64,000 bases of DNA from Candidatus Lambdaproteobacteria bacterium RIFOXYD2_FULL_56_26 (GTDB taxonomy: Bacteria; SAR324; XYD2-FULL-50-16): positions 310,001 to 374,000 of the forward strand of contig MFNF01000001.1 in assembly GCA_001783715.1 (NCBI GenBank). Reading direction: 5' to 3'. The notes under the pieces are model-generated. The model saw only the letters and a program-made list of their open reading frames with translations. It searched no databases and was not told where the DNA came from. The position numbers and the translations under genes are program-made. Each line of letters begins with the position of its first letter. Position 1 is the first letter of the stretch. This document shows positions 8,136 through 16,689 of this stretch, piece by piece.

Positions 8136-8956
8136 ACCCCAAAGCCCTCTGGAGCCTGTACCTGCCCAAATGGGGGGCGACCATGCAGGTGGCTTGGTCC
8201 AACCTACTGGTTTACCGACTCAACTTTTTGCTTTCGGCGATTGCGCCTTTGGTGGTCTTTTTGGTGGTCAAGTTGAGCCTCTGGTACCGGGTGTACGAAG
8301 GAGCCCCTTCAGCCTTGGTAGGCGGGTTCACCTTCAGCCAAATGGCCACCTACCACCTCTGGGTTTTCCTGACCAGCCTCCTGGTCTTCAACGGCAACGC
8401 TACCAAAATCTCCGAAGACATCAGGATGGGCAAGATCACCTCCTACCTGATCTACCCCTTTTCCCTCTGGGAGTTCCACGGAGCCACCTTTTTGGCCCGG
8501 ACCCTGGTCCAGCTGGGAATCGCCGCCACTACCCTGACCGGGGTGTGGGCCTTTTTGAGCGGACAGGTGCATTTCCCCGAACCCCACACCTTGGCCTTGG
8601 GCCTTCTGCTTACCTTGATGGCCGCCGGTTTTTGGTTTTGGGCCAATTACCTGGTGGGGTTGATCGGCTTTTGGATGGAGGAAACCTGGACTTTGATGGT
8701 GATGTTGCAAATTTTGGCTTACTTTCTTTCCGGCTCCCTGATCCCTTTGAGCTTCTACCCCCCCTGGCTGCAAGGCCTGTTGAACTATACCCCCTTCCCG
8801 GCCATTGCCTACCTTCCCGCCAGGGTCTTGATGGGCGAGTCTGCCGGGGTAATTCAGGCCCTTTGGGTGCTGGGTTTTTGGAACCTTGGGGCAGCGTTGC
8901 TGGCCCAATTGGTCTGGAAAAAGGGGCTTCGGCTTTACACCGCTGCGGGGATGTAG
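8132..8956 (+). CDS. ABC-2 exporter permease, first subunit (COG4587/DUF990-like)
   Basis: Inner-membrane subunit of the three-gene exporter. 274 residues with about six hydrophobic helices, no signal peptide, and a short cytoplasmic N-terminus (MNPKALWSLYLPKWGATM). Its start overlaps the ATPase stop as ATGA, indicating translational coupling and equimolar expression. The KISEDIRMGKI(T)SYLIYPFS segment after the second helix is typical of this permease family. Two distinct permeases encoded back to back imply a heterodimeric channel. Confidence 0.88.
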   Translation: MNPKALWSLYLPKWGATMQVAWSNLLVYRLNFLLSAIAPLVVFLVVKLSLWYRVYEGAPSALVGGFTFSQMATYHLWVFLTSLLVFNGNATKISEDIRMGKITSYLIYPFSLWEFHGATFLARTLVQLGIAATTLTGVWAFLSGQVHFPEPHTLALGLLLTLMAAGFWFWANYLVGLIGFWMEETWTLMVMLQILAYFLSGSLIPLSFYPPWLQGLLNYTPFPAIAYLPARVLMGESAGVIQALWVLGFWNLGAALLAQLVWKKGLRLYTAAGM

Positions 8957-8958
8957 GG

Positions 8959-9753
8959 ATGGGCAGTCGGATCAAACAGTATTTGAGCATTTATGGCAGC
9001 TTTTTTTCCACCAGCTTCTCGGCGGCCATGAGCTTCCGGGGGCACTTTGTGCTCCTGATCCTGATGGACCTGGTGTTTTATTACACCCATCTGGTCAGTA
9101 TCGACATCCTTTATGACCACATCCAAACCATCGGGATTTGGGACCGGCAGCAACTGCTCTTTTTTGCCTCGGTGATGTTGGCGATCAACCAGATCTCCAT
9201 GACCTTGGTCAGCGAAAACTACTGGATATTTCCCCTGTCCATCCGTACCGGGGAACTGGATTTTTCCTTGATCAAGCCGGTAAACGCCGTGTTCTTAAGC
9301 TTTTTTCGGATCATCCGGCCCGGCAGCTTGATCAACGTCTGTTTCACCGGCCCGGCGGTGGTTTATTTTGGCCTCCAGGTTGGCTTGAGTCCCTTGGCCT
9401 GGGTCTGTTTGCCCTTTGCCGTGGTGGGCGGTTTTTTGCTGCAAAATGCCATAGAGATGTTTTTGAGTTGCGCCATGTTTTGGATGATGGATGGGACGGG
9501 GATCAACTTCATCCGGGTCGAACTGCAACAGCTTGCCCGGTGGCCCGACTTTGTTTACCCTCGCCTGCTCCGCAGCAGCCTGACCTTGGTTTTACCGGTT
9601 CTGTTGATCGGCAGCGGTCCGGTGCGGTTTCTCCTGGACCCTACCGACGGCTGGCCCCTGGTTTGGCTGGTGGGGTTTTTGGGACTGTTTTGGCTGCTCT
9701 TGGGGTTCTTCTGGCGGTTGGGCCTCAAGGCCTACGAATCCGCCTCATCTTGA
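8959..9753 (+). CDS. ABC-2 exporter permease, second subunit (COG3694-like)
   Basis: Second membrane subunit, 264 residues with about six helices. The segment VSENYWIFPLSIRTGELDF parallels the IRxGxIxxxLIxPxN motif between helices 2 and 3 of such permeases, confirming homology with the preceding gene. The ATG at 8959 lies two bases after the preceding stop codon and has GTAGGG just upstream. A much longer frame opening at 8170 in this phase is a shadow of the first permease gene. The end of this gene is followed by a promoter for the next one. Confidence 0.87.
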   Translation: MGSRIKQYLSIYGSFFSTSFSAAMSFRGHFVLLILMDLVFYYTHLVSIDILYDHIQTIGIWDRQQLLFFASVMLAINQISMTLVSENYWIFPLSIRTGELDFSLIKPVNAVFLSFFRIIRPGSLINVCFTGPAVVYFGLQVGLSPLAWVCLPFAVVGGFLLQNAIEMFLSCAMFWMMDGTGINFIRVELQQLARWPDFVYPRLLRSSLTLVLPVLLIGSGPVRFLLDPTDGWPLVWLVGFLGLFWLLLGFFWRLGLKAYESASS

Positions 9754-9769
9754 TTTAACAGTAATTTAC

Positions 9770-9799
9770 TTGGCCATTCTCTCTCTGCAAGGTTATACT
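9770..9799 (+). promoter_or_regulatory. Sigma-70-type promoter before the Hsp70-like gene
   Basis: TTGGCC (9770-9775), an 18-base spacer, then TATACT (9794-9799), which matches five of six -10 positions. It lies 65 bases before the Hsp70-like start, in the only sizeable gap between the exporter and the following six-gene run. It could therefore drive that whole run. Confidence 0.5.
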
Positions 9800-9864
9800 C
9801 ACCCCAAAACGTGGGTTTTTGGCCTGGGGCCAAAGCTACCCCTTCCTAACCCAGAAGGTACCCC

Positions 9865-11409
9865 ATGAAGCTAGGCATCGACTTCGGCACCACTCACACG
9901 GTCGCCGCCCTGACCGACCAAGGCAATTTCCCGGTGGTCAATTTTTCTTCCCCCGAAGGGGACTGGTTCGATTATTTCCCCTCCCTGATTGCGGTCAACG
10001 GTACCCAGGTCAAATTTGGCTTTGAGGCCTATCAGGTCTTGGACAACCCGAACTGGACCCTGGTGCGGTCGGTCAAGTCCCTGCTCAAGCACATCGGCCA
10101 AAACGAGGTGCTGGAGATCGAAGGACACCGGTATGGGATCAAAAAGCTGTTGATCGACTTTTTTTCCGCCTTCAAAGAAGCCCTGTCCAACGCCAGCAGC
10201 CTCGACTTGGGGACGGAACCGATCAGCGCCTCGGTGGCGGTCCCGGCGAACACCAACAACACCCAGCGGTTTGTCACCCAAGATGCCTTCACCGGCGGCG
10301 GGTTCGACCTGATCAACGTGCTCAACGAACCTTCGGCGGCGACCATGGAATACACCCGCCACTTCTTCCGGGCGGTTGGCTTGAGCCCCAAGCGATTTTT
10401 ACTGGTCTATGACCTGGGGGGCGGCACCTTTGACGCTTCGGTGGCGGAGATCCACGACCATTACCACCAAATCATCGCCACCCAAGGGATCGAAGACCTG
10501 GGGGGGGATCAGTTTGATCAGGTTTTGGCCGAAATGGTCATGGACGCTGCCGGGATTGCCGGTCCCTTGAGTTACGCCGAACGGGTGAGCCTCTTGGAAA
10601 TGGCTCGGGAGAAAAAAGAGTCCCTGACCCCGCACAGCAAATCCCTGCTCTTTGAATGGGCCCCCAAGGGGCAGGCCCCCCAAGTGATCCGCATTGAGGT
10701 CAAGGACTACCTAACCTTGTGCGAGCCCCTGGTGGACCGTACCCTGGCGGTGACCGAAGCCCTGATCGAGCGGGTCAGCGGCAAACGGGGCATCGAAGGG
10801 CTGGAGGACTTTACCGCCGTTTATCTGGTAGGCGGCATGGCCAACTTCCCCTTGGTCGCCCGAAAGCTCAAACAGCTTTACGGCCAACACAAGGTAAAAA
10901 AATCCCACCATGCCAAGTCCTCAGTGGCCATCGGTCTGGCCATTCTGGGGGACAGTAGTTTTGAGGATCTGGTGCTCAAGGAGTCCTTGACCCGCCACTT
11001 TGGGCTTTGGCGGGAGGGAGACAAGGGGGAATCCCTGGTCTTTGACCTGCTTTTTGAAAAGGACCAGCCTTTGCCCGCCAAAAACGAGCCTCCCTTGGTG
11101 CTGCGCCGTAGATACCGCCCAAGCCACAACATCGGGGTTTTTCGGTTCCAGGAATGTGGAGCCCTGGAGGAAGGAAGGCCAACCGGGTTGGTGACCGTCT
11201 GGCGGCAAATCAACTGCCCCTTTGATCCGCAACTTTTGGGCCAGGACCTGGGCGACCTGGAGGTGACAAGGACCCAAGAGCCGCTGGACTTTGAGGTAGA
11301 GGAGCTTTACAGTCTCAACCATCAGGGGGAAATCAGCTTTACGGTGATCAACCACTGGAACGGCCATGCCCAAACCTTTCAGCTTTCAAGGATGAGCGCA
11401 ATTCAATGA
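9865..11409 (+). CDS. Lidless Hsp70 family chaperone-like ATPase
   Basis: Actin-fold ATPase of the Hsp70 family. 514 residues against about 640 for DnaK. The nucleotide-binding domain covers ~1-375, with phosphate 1 motif GIDFGTTHT at 3-11, NEPSAATMEY, phosphate 2 motif VYDLGGGTFDAS, and adenosine motif VYLVGGMANFP. The remaining ~130 residues resemble the DnaK beta substrate-binding domain (LPAKNEPP..., LLGQDLGDLEV..., GEISFTVINHWNGHAQTFQL), then the protein stops, so the alpha-helical lid is missing. No dnaJ or grpE neighbour. It overlaps orn by ATGA. Probably a specialised, fast-exchange chaperone or regulator (inference); family membership is firm. Confidence 0.85.
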   Translation: MKLGIDFGTTHTVAALTDQGNFPVVNFSSPEGDWFDYFPSLIAVNGTQVKFGFEAYQVLDNPNWTLVRSVKSLLKHIGQNEVLEIEGHRYGIKKLLIDFFSAFKEALSNASSLDLGTEPISASVAVPANTNNTQRFVTQDAFTGGGFDLINVLNEPSAATMEYTRHFFRAVGLSPKRFLLVYDLGGGTFDASVAEIHDHYHQIIATQGIEDLGGDQFDQVLAEMVMDAAGIAGPLSYAERVSLLEMAREKKESLTPHSKSLLFEWAPKGQAPQVIRIEVKDYLTLCEPLVDRTLAVTEALIERVSGKRGIEGLEDFTAVYLVGGMANFPLVARKLKQLYGQHKVKKSHHAKSSVAIGLAILGDSSFEDLVLKESLTRHFGLWREGDKGESLVFDLLFEKDQPLPAKNEPPLVLRRRYRPSHNIGVFRFQECGALEEGRPTGLVTVWRQINCPFDPQLLGQDLGDLEVTRTQEPLDFEVEELYSLNHQGEISFTVINHWNGHAQTFQLSRMSAIQ

Positions 11410-11963
11410 AAACAAAACCGGACGACAATAAACCCAAGGTGCTGGTCTGGATGGACCTGGAAATGACCGGGCTGGATCCCAAAAAGGACAAGATCATCGA
11501 GATTGCCTGTCTGGCCACCGATTGGGACCTCAACGTCATCGCCTCGGGACCCGACTTGGCCATCCACTGGCCCAAGCGGCACTTTGACCAGATGGACGAA
11601 TGGTGTACCGAGCACCACGGCCTAAGCGGCCTGACCCAGCGGTGCCTGGACTCCAAAATCAAACTCAAACAGGCGGAACAGGAGACCTTGGCTTGGGTCA
11701 GGGCCCTGGTCCCCGCTGGGACCGTTCCCCTTTGTGGCAACTCAATCCACCAAGACCGCAAGTTCCTGGCCGACCAAATGCCCGAACTGGAAGCCTACTT
11801 CCATTACCGGAACATTGACGTCAGCACGGTCAAGGAATTGGTCAAACGTTGGTACCCCAAACTGGGCTCCTACAAAAAGGCCGGCAAGCACCAAGCCCTG
11901 GACGACATCATCGAATCCATCGAAGAACTGCGGTTTTACCGCCAACAGGTTTTTATCCCTTAG
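11406..11963 (+). CDS. orn: Oligoribonuclease
   Basis: 3'-5' exonuclease that degrades 2-5-mer RNA and the cyclic-di-GMP breakdown product pGpG. 185 residues, standard length. DEDDh catalytic motifs: WMDLEMTGLD (first D and E), GNSIHQDRKFL (second D), and HQALDDI (H and last D). The start overlaps the Hsp70-like stop as ATGA. Most bacteria with Orn are proteobacteria or actinobacteria. Since the window also encodes a diguanylate cyclase, Orn completes the disposal route for c-di-GMP. Confidence 0.96.
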   Translation: MKTKPDDNKPKVLVWMDLEMTGLDPKKDKIIEIACLATDWDLNVIASGPDLAIHWPKRHFDQMDEWCTEHHGLSGLTQRCLDSKIKLKQAEQETLAWVRALVPAGTVPLCGNSIHQDRKFLADQMPELEAYFHYRNIDVSTVKELVKRWYPKLGSYKKAGKHQALDDIIESIEELRFYRQQVFIP

Positions 11964-11976
11964 GAGCCTAGAAATC

Positions 11977-13266
11977 ATGCTGGTACCCTTGACCCCCGAA
12001 CAAACCAAGGTCAAATGCCTTGGGACCCCCAAAATCGACAGCCCCTTTTCCTTCCAACAAGAAGAGGTCTTGGAACGGCACATCCTCTACGACCCTTATT
12101 ACCAACCGGGAGTGGAAAAGCCGCCGGTCTTTTTTGAGACCAGCCACCCGAGCAAACAGGTCTTTTTTGACCCCAACAAGGTCTCGGCGGCAGTGGTCAC
12201 CTGCGGGGGGATATGCCCCGGCCTCAACGATGTCATCCGGTCGATCGTGCTGCGCCTGTATTTTGGCTACGGGGTCCGGCGGATCCTGGGGGTACGGTTC
12301 GGGCTCGAAGGGTTTATCGCCAAGTACGGCCTGCCCTTTGTGGACCTGACCCCCGAATTTGTCACCAACATCCACGAGCTGGGCGGTACCTGCCTGGGCA
12401 GCAGCCGAGGGGACCAGTCGGTTGAAGCGATTGTGGACGTGATGGAGCGCCAAGGGATCAACATTTTGTTTGTGATCGGCGGGGACGGCTCCCTACGGGC
12501 GGCCTTGAAGATCCAGCAGGAAGTTGAAGCCAGGGGCCGGTTGATTTCAGTCGTGGCGATCCCTAAAACCATCGACAACGACATCAGCTTCATCTCTCGG
12601 AGCTTCGGCTTTGAAACCGCCGTGGACGCTGCTTGTGAGGCGATCAAATGCGCCCATTCGGAAGCCAAGTCCTTCCCCGATGGGATCGGTCTGGTCAAGC
12701 TGATGGGTCGGTATTCCGGTTTCATCGCCGCCGCTGCCGCCTTGAGCCAACGGGACGTAAACTACGTCCTGGTCCCGGAATTTGATTTTGACCTTCATGG
12801 CCCCCATGGACTGTTTGCAGACGTGGAAAAGAGGCTCAAGGAAAGGCACCATGCGGTGATTGTGGTCGCCGAAGGGGCCGGGCAAAAGTTTTTTGCCGGC
12901 CAATCGGACCGAAGAGACGCTTCGGGCAACAAGCTACTTGATGACATTGGGGTTTACATCAAGGATGAACTGAAGACCTACTTCAAGGGCAAACGGGACA
13001 TCAACCTCAAGTACATCGACCCGAGCTACATGATCCGCAGTATCCCGGCGAACACCAACGACGGGCTTTATTGCGCCACCTTGGGCCAAAACGCAGTCCA
13101 TGCGGCCATGGCCGGCAAGACCTCGATGGTGGTTTCCTTGTGGCATGGGGTGTACTGCAACATCCCGATTGAACTGGCGGTCAGTAAAAGAAAGACCCTG
13201 CTGGATGCCGGACGGATGTGGCGTGACGTGATCGAATCCACCGGCCAGCCCACCTGTTTGCCCTGA
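11977..13266 (+). CDS. pfkA: 6-phosphofructokinase, TP0108-like (clade X)
   Basis: Phosphorylates fructose-6-phosphate at the committed glycolytic step. 429 residues. Nucleotide-binding GGICPG is near residue 75, VIGGDGS near 170, and the catalytic loop is PKTIDNDI. GGDGS (G rather than D) predicts ATP as donor, while the lysine in PKTIDND is the residue usually seen in pyrophosphate-dependent enzymes. This mixed pattern typifies the TP0108/trypanosomal subgroup, which uses ATP. The ATG at 11977 follows the orn stop by 13 bases, with GGAG eleven bases upstream. Longer upstream readings overlap orn and are rejected. Donor specificity cannot be proven from sequence. Confidence 0.93.
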   Translation: MLVPLTPEQTKVKCLGTPKIDSPFSFQQEEVLERHILYDPYYQPGVEKPPVFFETSHPSKQVFFDPNKVSAAVVTCGGICPGLNDVIRSIVLRLYFGYGVRRILGVRFGLEGFIAKYGLPFVDLTPEFVTNIHELGGTCLGSSRGDQSVEAIVDVMERQGINILFVIGGDGSLRAALKIQQEVEARGRLISVVAIPKTIDNDISFISRSFGFETAVDAACEAIKCAHSEAKSFPDGIGLVKLMGRYSGFIAAAAALSQRDVNYVLVPEFDFDLHGPHGLFADVEKRLKERHHAVIVVAEGAGQKFFAGQSDRRDASGNKLLDDIGVYIKDELKTYFKGKRDINLKYIDPSYMIRSIPANTNDGLYCATLGQNAVHAAMAGKTSMVVSLWHGVYCNIPIELAVSKRKTLLDAGRMWRDVIESTGQPTCLP

Positions 13267-13268
13267 CC

Positions 13269-15449
13269 ATGGGACGACACCAGAGGAACCAGGGGGCGAG
13301 AAGGTTTTGGCTCACCACGGCCAAGCTTCTGGTGTTTTTCCTGCTGGCCTTGGCCGGTTGGTGGGTGTGGCGGGACCAACTCTTTGCCCACTTGGATCTC
13401 GGTTGGGCCAAGGTCCAGCGGAACAACTTCCAAGCCCTCTACGAACAAAGCCCGGTTGAGACTTGGTGGGTTTTTTTTGTCTTGTACCTCTCGGCTAGCG
13501 CCTTTGCCCTGCCGGGCATGGTCTGGCTGACGCTGCTGGTCGGGGCCTTGTTTGGCTTTTGGCCGGGGCTGCTGTTGGTTTCCCTGGCCAGCACCCTGGG
13601 TGCTTGTGCGACCTTCGGGACCGCCCGGTTTTTGTTCAAAAACCTCCTGAGCCGTAGATTCCCGGCCAAAACCCAGTTGATCAACCAGGGGATCCAGCGG
13701 GACGGCATCTTTTATCTTTTCAGCCTTCGGCTGATCCCCTTGTTCCCCTTTTTTCTGGTCAACCTCTTGATGGGTTTAACCGCCCTGCGGTTGCGGACCT
13801 TTTTTTGGGTCAGCCAGTTGGGGATGCTGCCCGGAACCGCCTTGTACATCCTGGCCGGGCAGGAGTTGGGGCAGCTGCAAAGCCTGGGGGAGGTGGTCAA
13901 CCTGCATGTCCTCGGGGCTTTGACCCTGCTGGGCCTGTTCCCTTGGGTGACCAAGGGGGGCTTGGGGTACTGGCAGACCCGCAAGCTCTACCGCCCCTTT
14001 GACCGGCCCACTAGCTTTGAGTACGACCTGATCGCCATTGGTGCCGGTTCGGCCGGTCTGGTGAGTTCCTACCTGGGGGCCGTTTTGGGGGCCAAGGTGG
14101 CACTGGTGGAAGCCGGGCGGATGGGCGGGGACTGCCTCAATACCGGTTGTGTGCCTTCCAAGAGCCTGATCAAAACCGCCTCCCTGGTCGCCTTGGCCCG
14201 CAAAACCGCCCCCCTAGGCCTAGCCCCCGCTCCCTTGGCGGTGGACTTCAGGGTGGTGATGGCTGCGGTGAAGGAAAAAATCGCCGCCGTAGCCCCCCAC
14301 GATTCGGTGGACCGATACCAAAAACTGGGGGTGGAGGTGTTCCATGGTCGGGGACAACTGTTGGACCCCTTTCGGGTCAAGGTAGGCGAGCGGGTCTTGA
14401 CCGGCCGCAACCTGATTTTGGCCACCGGTGCCCGCCCCAAACTGCCCGATCTGCCTGGGTTGGAGCAGGTCCCCTACTTGACCAGCGAAACTCTCTGGGA
14501 CCTGGAAAAACTCCCTCCCCGGTTGTTGGTGATCGGCGGCGGGCCGATCGGCTGCGAAATGGCCCAAGCCTTTGCCCGCTTGGGCTCGAAGGTGACCTTG
14601 CTGCAACGGGGCCGGAGGCTCTTGCCTAAAGAGGACCCAGAGGTCAGCGCCCTGTTGGCCCAGCGGCTCGAAGAAGAAGGGGTGGACCTGAAAATGGCCT
14701 ACCTCCCCCAAGGTTTTGAGGTCCAGGAAGGAGAGTTTCAATTGGTCGCCCAAGGCCCCCAAGAAAAGGTGCGGATCGGGTTTGACCAAGTCCTTTTTGC
14801 GGTGGGCCGGGTGCCCAATACCGAGGGGCTGGGCCTGGAAGCCTTGGGCATTGAATTGGGGCCAGAAGGGCAGATCCAAACGGACCGGCAGTTGCGGACC
14901 AAATTCCCCAACATCCTTTGCGCCGGAGATGTGCAAGGCCGCTTTCAGTTCACCCACACCGCCAGCCTGCAAGCGGGGTTCGCCACCCTCAACGGCCTCT
15001 TTTGGCCCCTCAAGTCCTTCACCCCCGACTACCGGGTGATCCCCTGGGCCACTTTTACCGATCCTGAGGTAGCCCGGGTAGGCATCAACGAAACCTTGGC
15101 CCGGGAATTGGGCCTGGAATTTGAGGTGACCTCCTTTGACCTCAAGGAGTTGGACCGGGCGATCACCGAAGGGGAAAACCTGGGGTTCGTGAAACTCTTG
15201 ACGGCAAAGGGGAAAGACCAGATTCTAGGGGTGACCGCCGTAGGTCCCCATGCCGGGGAATGGATCGGCGAATGGGTCTTGGCGATGAAACACCATTTGG
15301 GAGTGAAGGGGATTTTTGACTGTCCCCACATCTACCCCACCTTGGCCGAGGCCAACAAGGCGGTCGCCGGGCGGTGGCGGCAGGACCATACGCCCGCTTG
15401 GGCAATGAGGCTTTTCTCCAGGTGGTTTGCCTGGGCTCGTCACTTTTGA
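13269..15449 (+). CDS. Fusion of TVP38/DedA membrane domain and FAD-dependent disulfide oxidoreductase
   Basis: Two proteins in one 726-residue chain. Residues ~1-235 are a TVP38/TMEM64 (DedA-superfamily) membrane domain with about five helices, a F-GxxRFLFK-like stretch, and SLRLIPLFPFFLVN. Residues ~255-726 are a mercuric-reductase/lipoamide-dehydrogenase-like flavoprotein. It has the FAD motif IGAGSAGL, the redox pair in GGDCLNTGCVPSK (C~291 and C~296), the NAD(P) motif VIGGGPIGCEMA, the second FAD motif CAGDV, and a C-terminal dimerisation domain with HIYPTLAEA. There is no N-terminal HMA domain or C-terminal Cys pair, so mercury reduction is unlikely. Such fusions are known but uncharacterised. 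It follows the phosphofructokinase stop by two bases. Probably a membrane-anchored thiol or quinone reductase (inference). Confidence 0.9.
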   Translation: MGRHQRNQGARRFWLTTAKLLVFFLLALAGWWVWRDQLFAHLDLGWAKVQRNNFQALYEQSPVETWWVFFVLYLSASAFALPGMVWLTLLVGALFGFWPGLLLVSLASTLGACATFGTARFLFKNLLSRRFPAKTQLINQGIQRDGIFYLFSLRLIPLFPFFLVNLLMGLTALRLRTFFWVSQLGMLPGTALYILAGQELGQLQSLGEVVNLHVLGALTLLGLFPWVTKGGLGYWQTRKLYRPFDRPTSFEYDLIAIGAGSAGLVSSYLGAVLGAKVALVEAGRMGGDCLNTGCVPSKSLIKTASLVALARKTAPLGLAPAPLAVDFRVVMAAVKEKIAAVAPHDSVDRYQKLGVEVFHGRGQLLDPFRVKVGERVLTGRNLILATGARPKLPDLPGLEQVPYLTSETLWDLEKLPPRLLVIGGGPIGCEMAQAFARLGSKVTLLQRGRRLLPKEDPEVSALLAQRLEEEGVDLKMAYLPQGFEVQEGEFQLVAQGPQEKVRIGFDQVLFAVGRVPNTEGLGLEALGIELGPEGQIQTDRQLRTKFPNILCAGDVQGRFQFTHTASLQAGFATLNGLFWPLKSFTPDYRVIPWATFTDPEVARVGINETLARELGLEFEVTSFDLKELDRAITEGENLGFVKLLTAKGKDQILGVTAVGPHAGEWIGEWVLAMKHHLGVKGIFDCPHIYPTLAEANKAVAGRWRQDHTPAWAMRLFSRWFAWARHF

Positions 15450-15457
15450 AGGTTCTT

Positions 15458-16210
15458 ATGGGTCGGTTTGTTCTTGGCTTGGTCTTTTGCCTGCTCCCGG
15501 TTTTGGGGTTGGCCTTCGACCATGGTTACAAAGGTTATGACAAGCTGCTGAAGGACCATGTCCACTACTTGGGACCCCAGTCCACCTTTGATTACGACTG
15601 GCTTAGGCAGCACCCGGTCGAGCTGGACTATGTTTTGGCCGAGTTTTCCTCTGTGGACCGGCCCACCTTCGAGGCCTGGGAACCGAACCAACAGAAGGCC
15701 TTTTTAGTGAACGCCCACAACGCCTTTTGCCTGAAGTTGGTTTTGGACCACTACCCGATCAGCTCTATCCTGGACACCGCCCCCAAGATGCACAGCCCTT
15801 TTGCCAAACCCTTTTTCCAGCTGTTCGGCAAGAAGTTCACCTTGGACAAGATCGAAGCGGAGCTGGCCAAAGCCCCGGAGCCAGACCCCAGGGTGCACTT
15901 GGCCTTGACCAAGGCTTCTTTGGGCGGCCCCAATCTGCCTTCGGCGGCCTACCGGCCCGAAACCCTGGATGAACAGTTGGACCAAAGCGTCAAAAACTTT
16001 TTGACCGACCCGGACAAAAACCAAATCCAAGCAGGAAGGCTCTACCTTTCCAAAATCTTTGATTGGCACGAAGAAGCCTTCCGGGAAAAGTCCGACAGCC
16101 TTGCCCGCTTTTTGGAGCCCTATTGGCCCGCAGCCGCCAAGTTGATTGAAAAGGGCAGGATGAAGTTTCGGCCCTACCGCTGGACCCTCAATGACACCAG
16201 ACTGCCATGA
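15458..16210 (+). CDS. Exported DUF547 domain protein
   Basis: 250 residues with a Sec signal peptide (MGRFVLGLVFCLLPVLGLA, cleavage near residue 19). The rest matches DUF547: AFLVNAHNAFCLKLVLDHYP in the centre, DTAPKMHSPF, and LALTKASLGGPNLPSAAYRPE, in which family members usually have ALVCAAxSCP. The family is uncharacterised; the fold is thought papain-like, but the usual Cys in SCPPL is replaced here by GGPNL, so activity is doubtful. The ATG at 15458 has AAGG six bases upstream and lies eight bases after the previous stop. ATGA overlap with the next gene. Confidence 0.8.
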   Translation: MGRFVLGLVFCLLPVLGLAFDHGYKGYDKLLKDHVHYLGPQSTFDYDWLRQHPVELDYVLAEFSSVDRPTFEAWEPNQQKAFLVNAHNAFCLKLVLDHYPISSILDTAPKMHSPFAKPFFQLFGKKFTLDKIEAELAKAPEPDPRVHLALTKASLGGPNLPSAAYRPETLDEQLDQSVKNFLTDPDKNQIQAGRLYLSKIFDWHEEAFREKSDSLARFLEPYWPAAAKLIEKGRMKFRPYRWTLNDTRLP

Positions 16211-16689
16211 CTCCCTTTTGGGACCAAAAGCCGCTAAAAAAAATGAGCCCCGAAGAGTGGGAGTCCCTGTGCGACCATTGCGGGCTTTGCTGCCTCAAGA
16301 AGGTGATCTACCAAAACCCTCACGAGGTTCGCTACACCTCCGTGGCCTGCCGGTTTTTGGATCTGAAGACCGCAACCTGCAAGGACTACCCCAACCGGAC
16401 CCGGAACCAGCCGGAGTGCGTCCAGCTGGAGGTGGACCACTTGGCCATTCCCCAGCTGATGCCTAAAAGTTGCGCTTATTTTAGGATCTACCAGGGATTG
16501 GGCCTGCCCCCCTGGCACCCTTTGGTCAGCGGGGACCCTAATGGGGCGCACAAGGCGGGGGTGAGTCTGCTGGGCCGGATGGTCAGCGAAAGGGAAGTAT
16601 CCGACGAACAGCTGGAAGACCTGCTTTTGCCCAAAAAAGCCTCTCCCAACCTCCCCAAACCGGGGCGCAAGGGAAAGAACCAGGGCTAG
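16207..16689 (+). CDS. ycgN: YcgN family cysteine-cluster protein (UPF0260)
   Basis: 160 residues. Contains the YcgN/UPF0260 cysteine pattern: LCDHCGLCCLKK near residue 22, VACRFLD, TCKDYPNR, EC, and KSCAYFR. These are candidate metal or Fe-S ligands. Function is unknown; the family is widespread in proteobacteria. Its start overlaps the DUF547 stop as ATGA. Its stop TAG lies inside a CTAG that also supplies the stop of convergent dapB, so the two 3' ends overlap by four bases. Confidence 0.88.
   Translation: MTPFWDQKPLKKMSPEEWESLCDHCGLCCLKKVIYQNPHEVRYTSVACRFLDLKTATCKDYPNRTRNQPECVQLEVDHLAIPQLMPKSCAYFRIYQGLGLPPWHPLVSGDPNGAHKAGVSLLGRMVSEREVSDEQLEDLLLPKKASPNLPKPGRKGKNQG

Noticed and set aside
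13269-15449. Mercuric reductase
   Set aside because: The flavoprotein half has the redox Cys pair but lacks the C-terminal Cys pair and HMA domain, and no mer genes are nearby.
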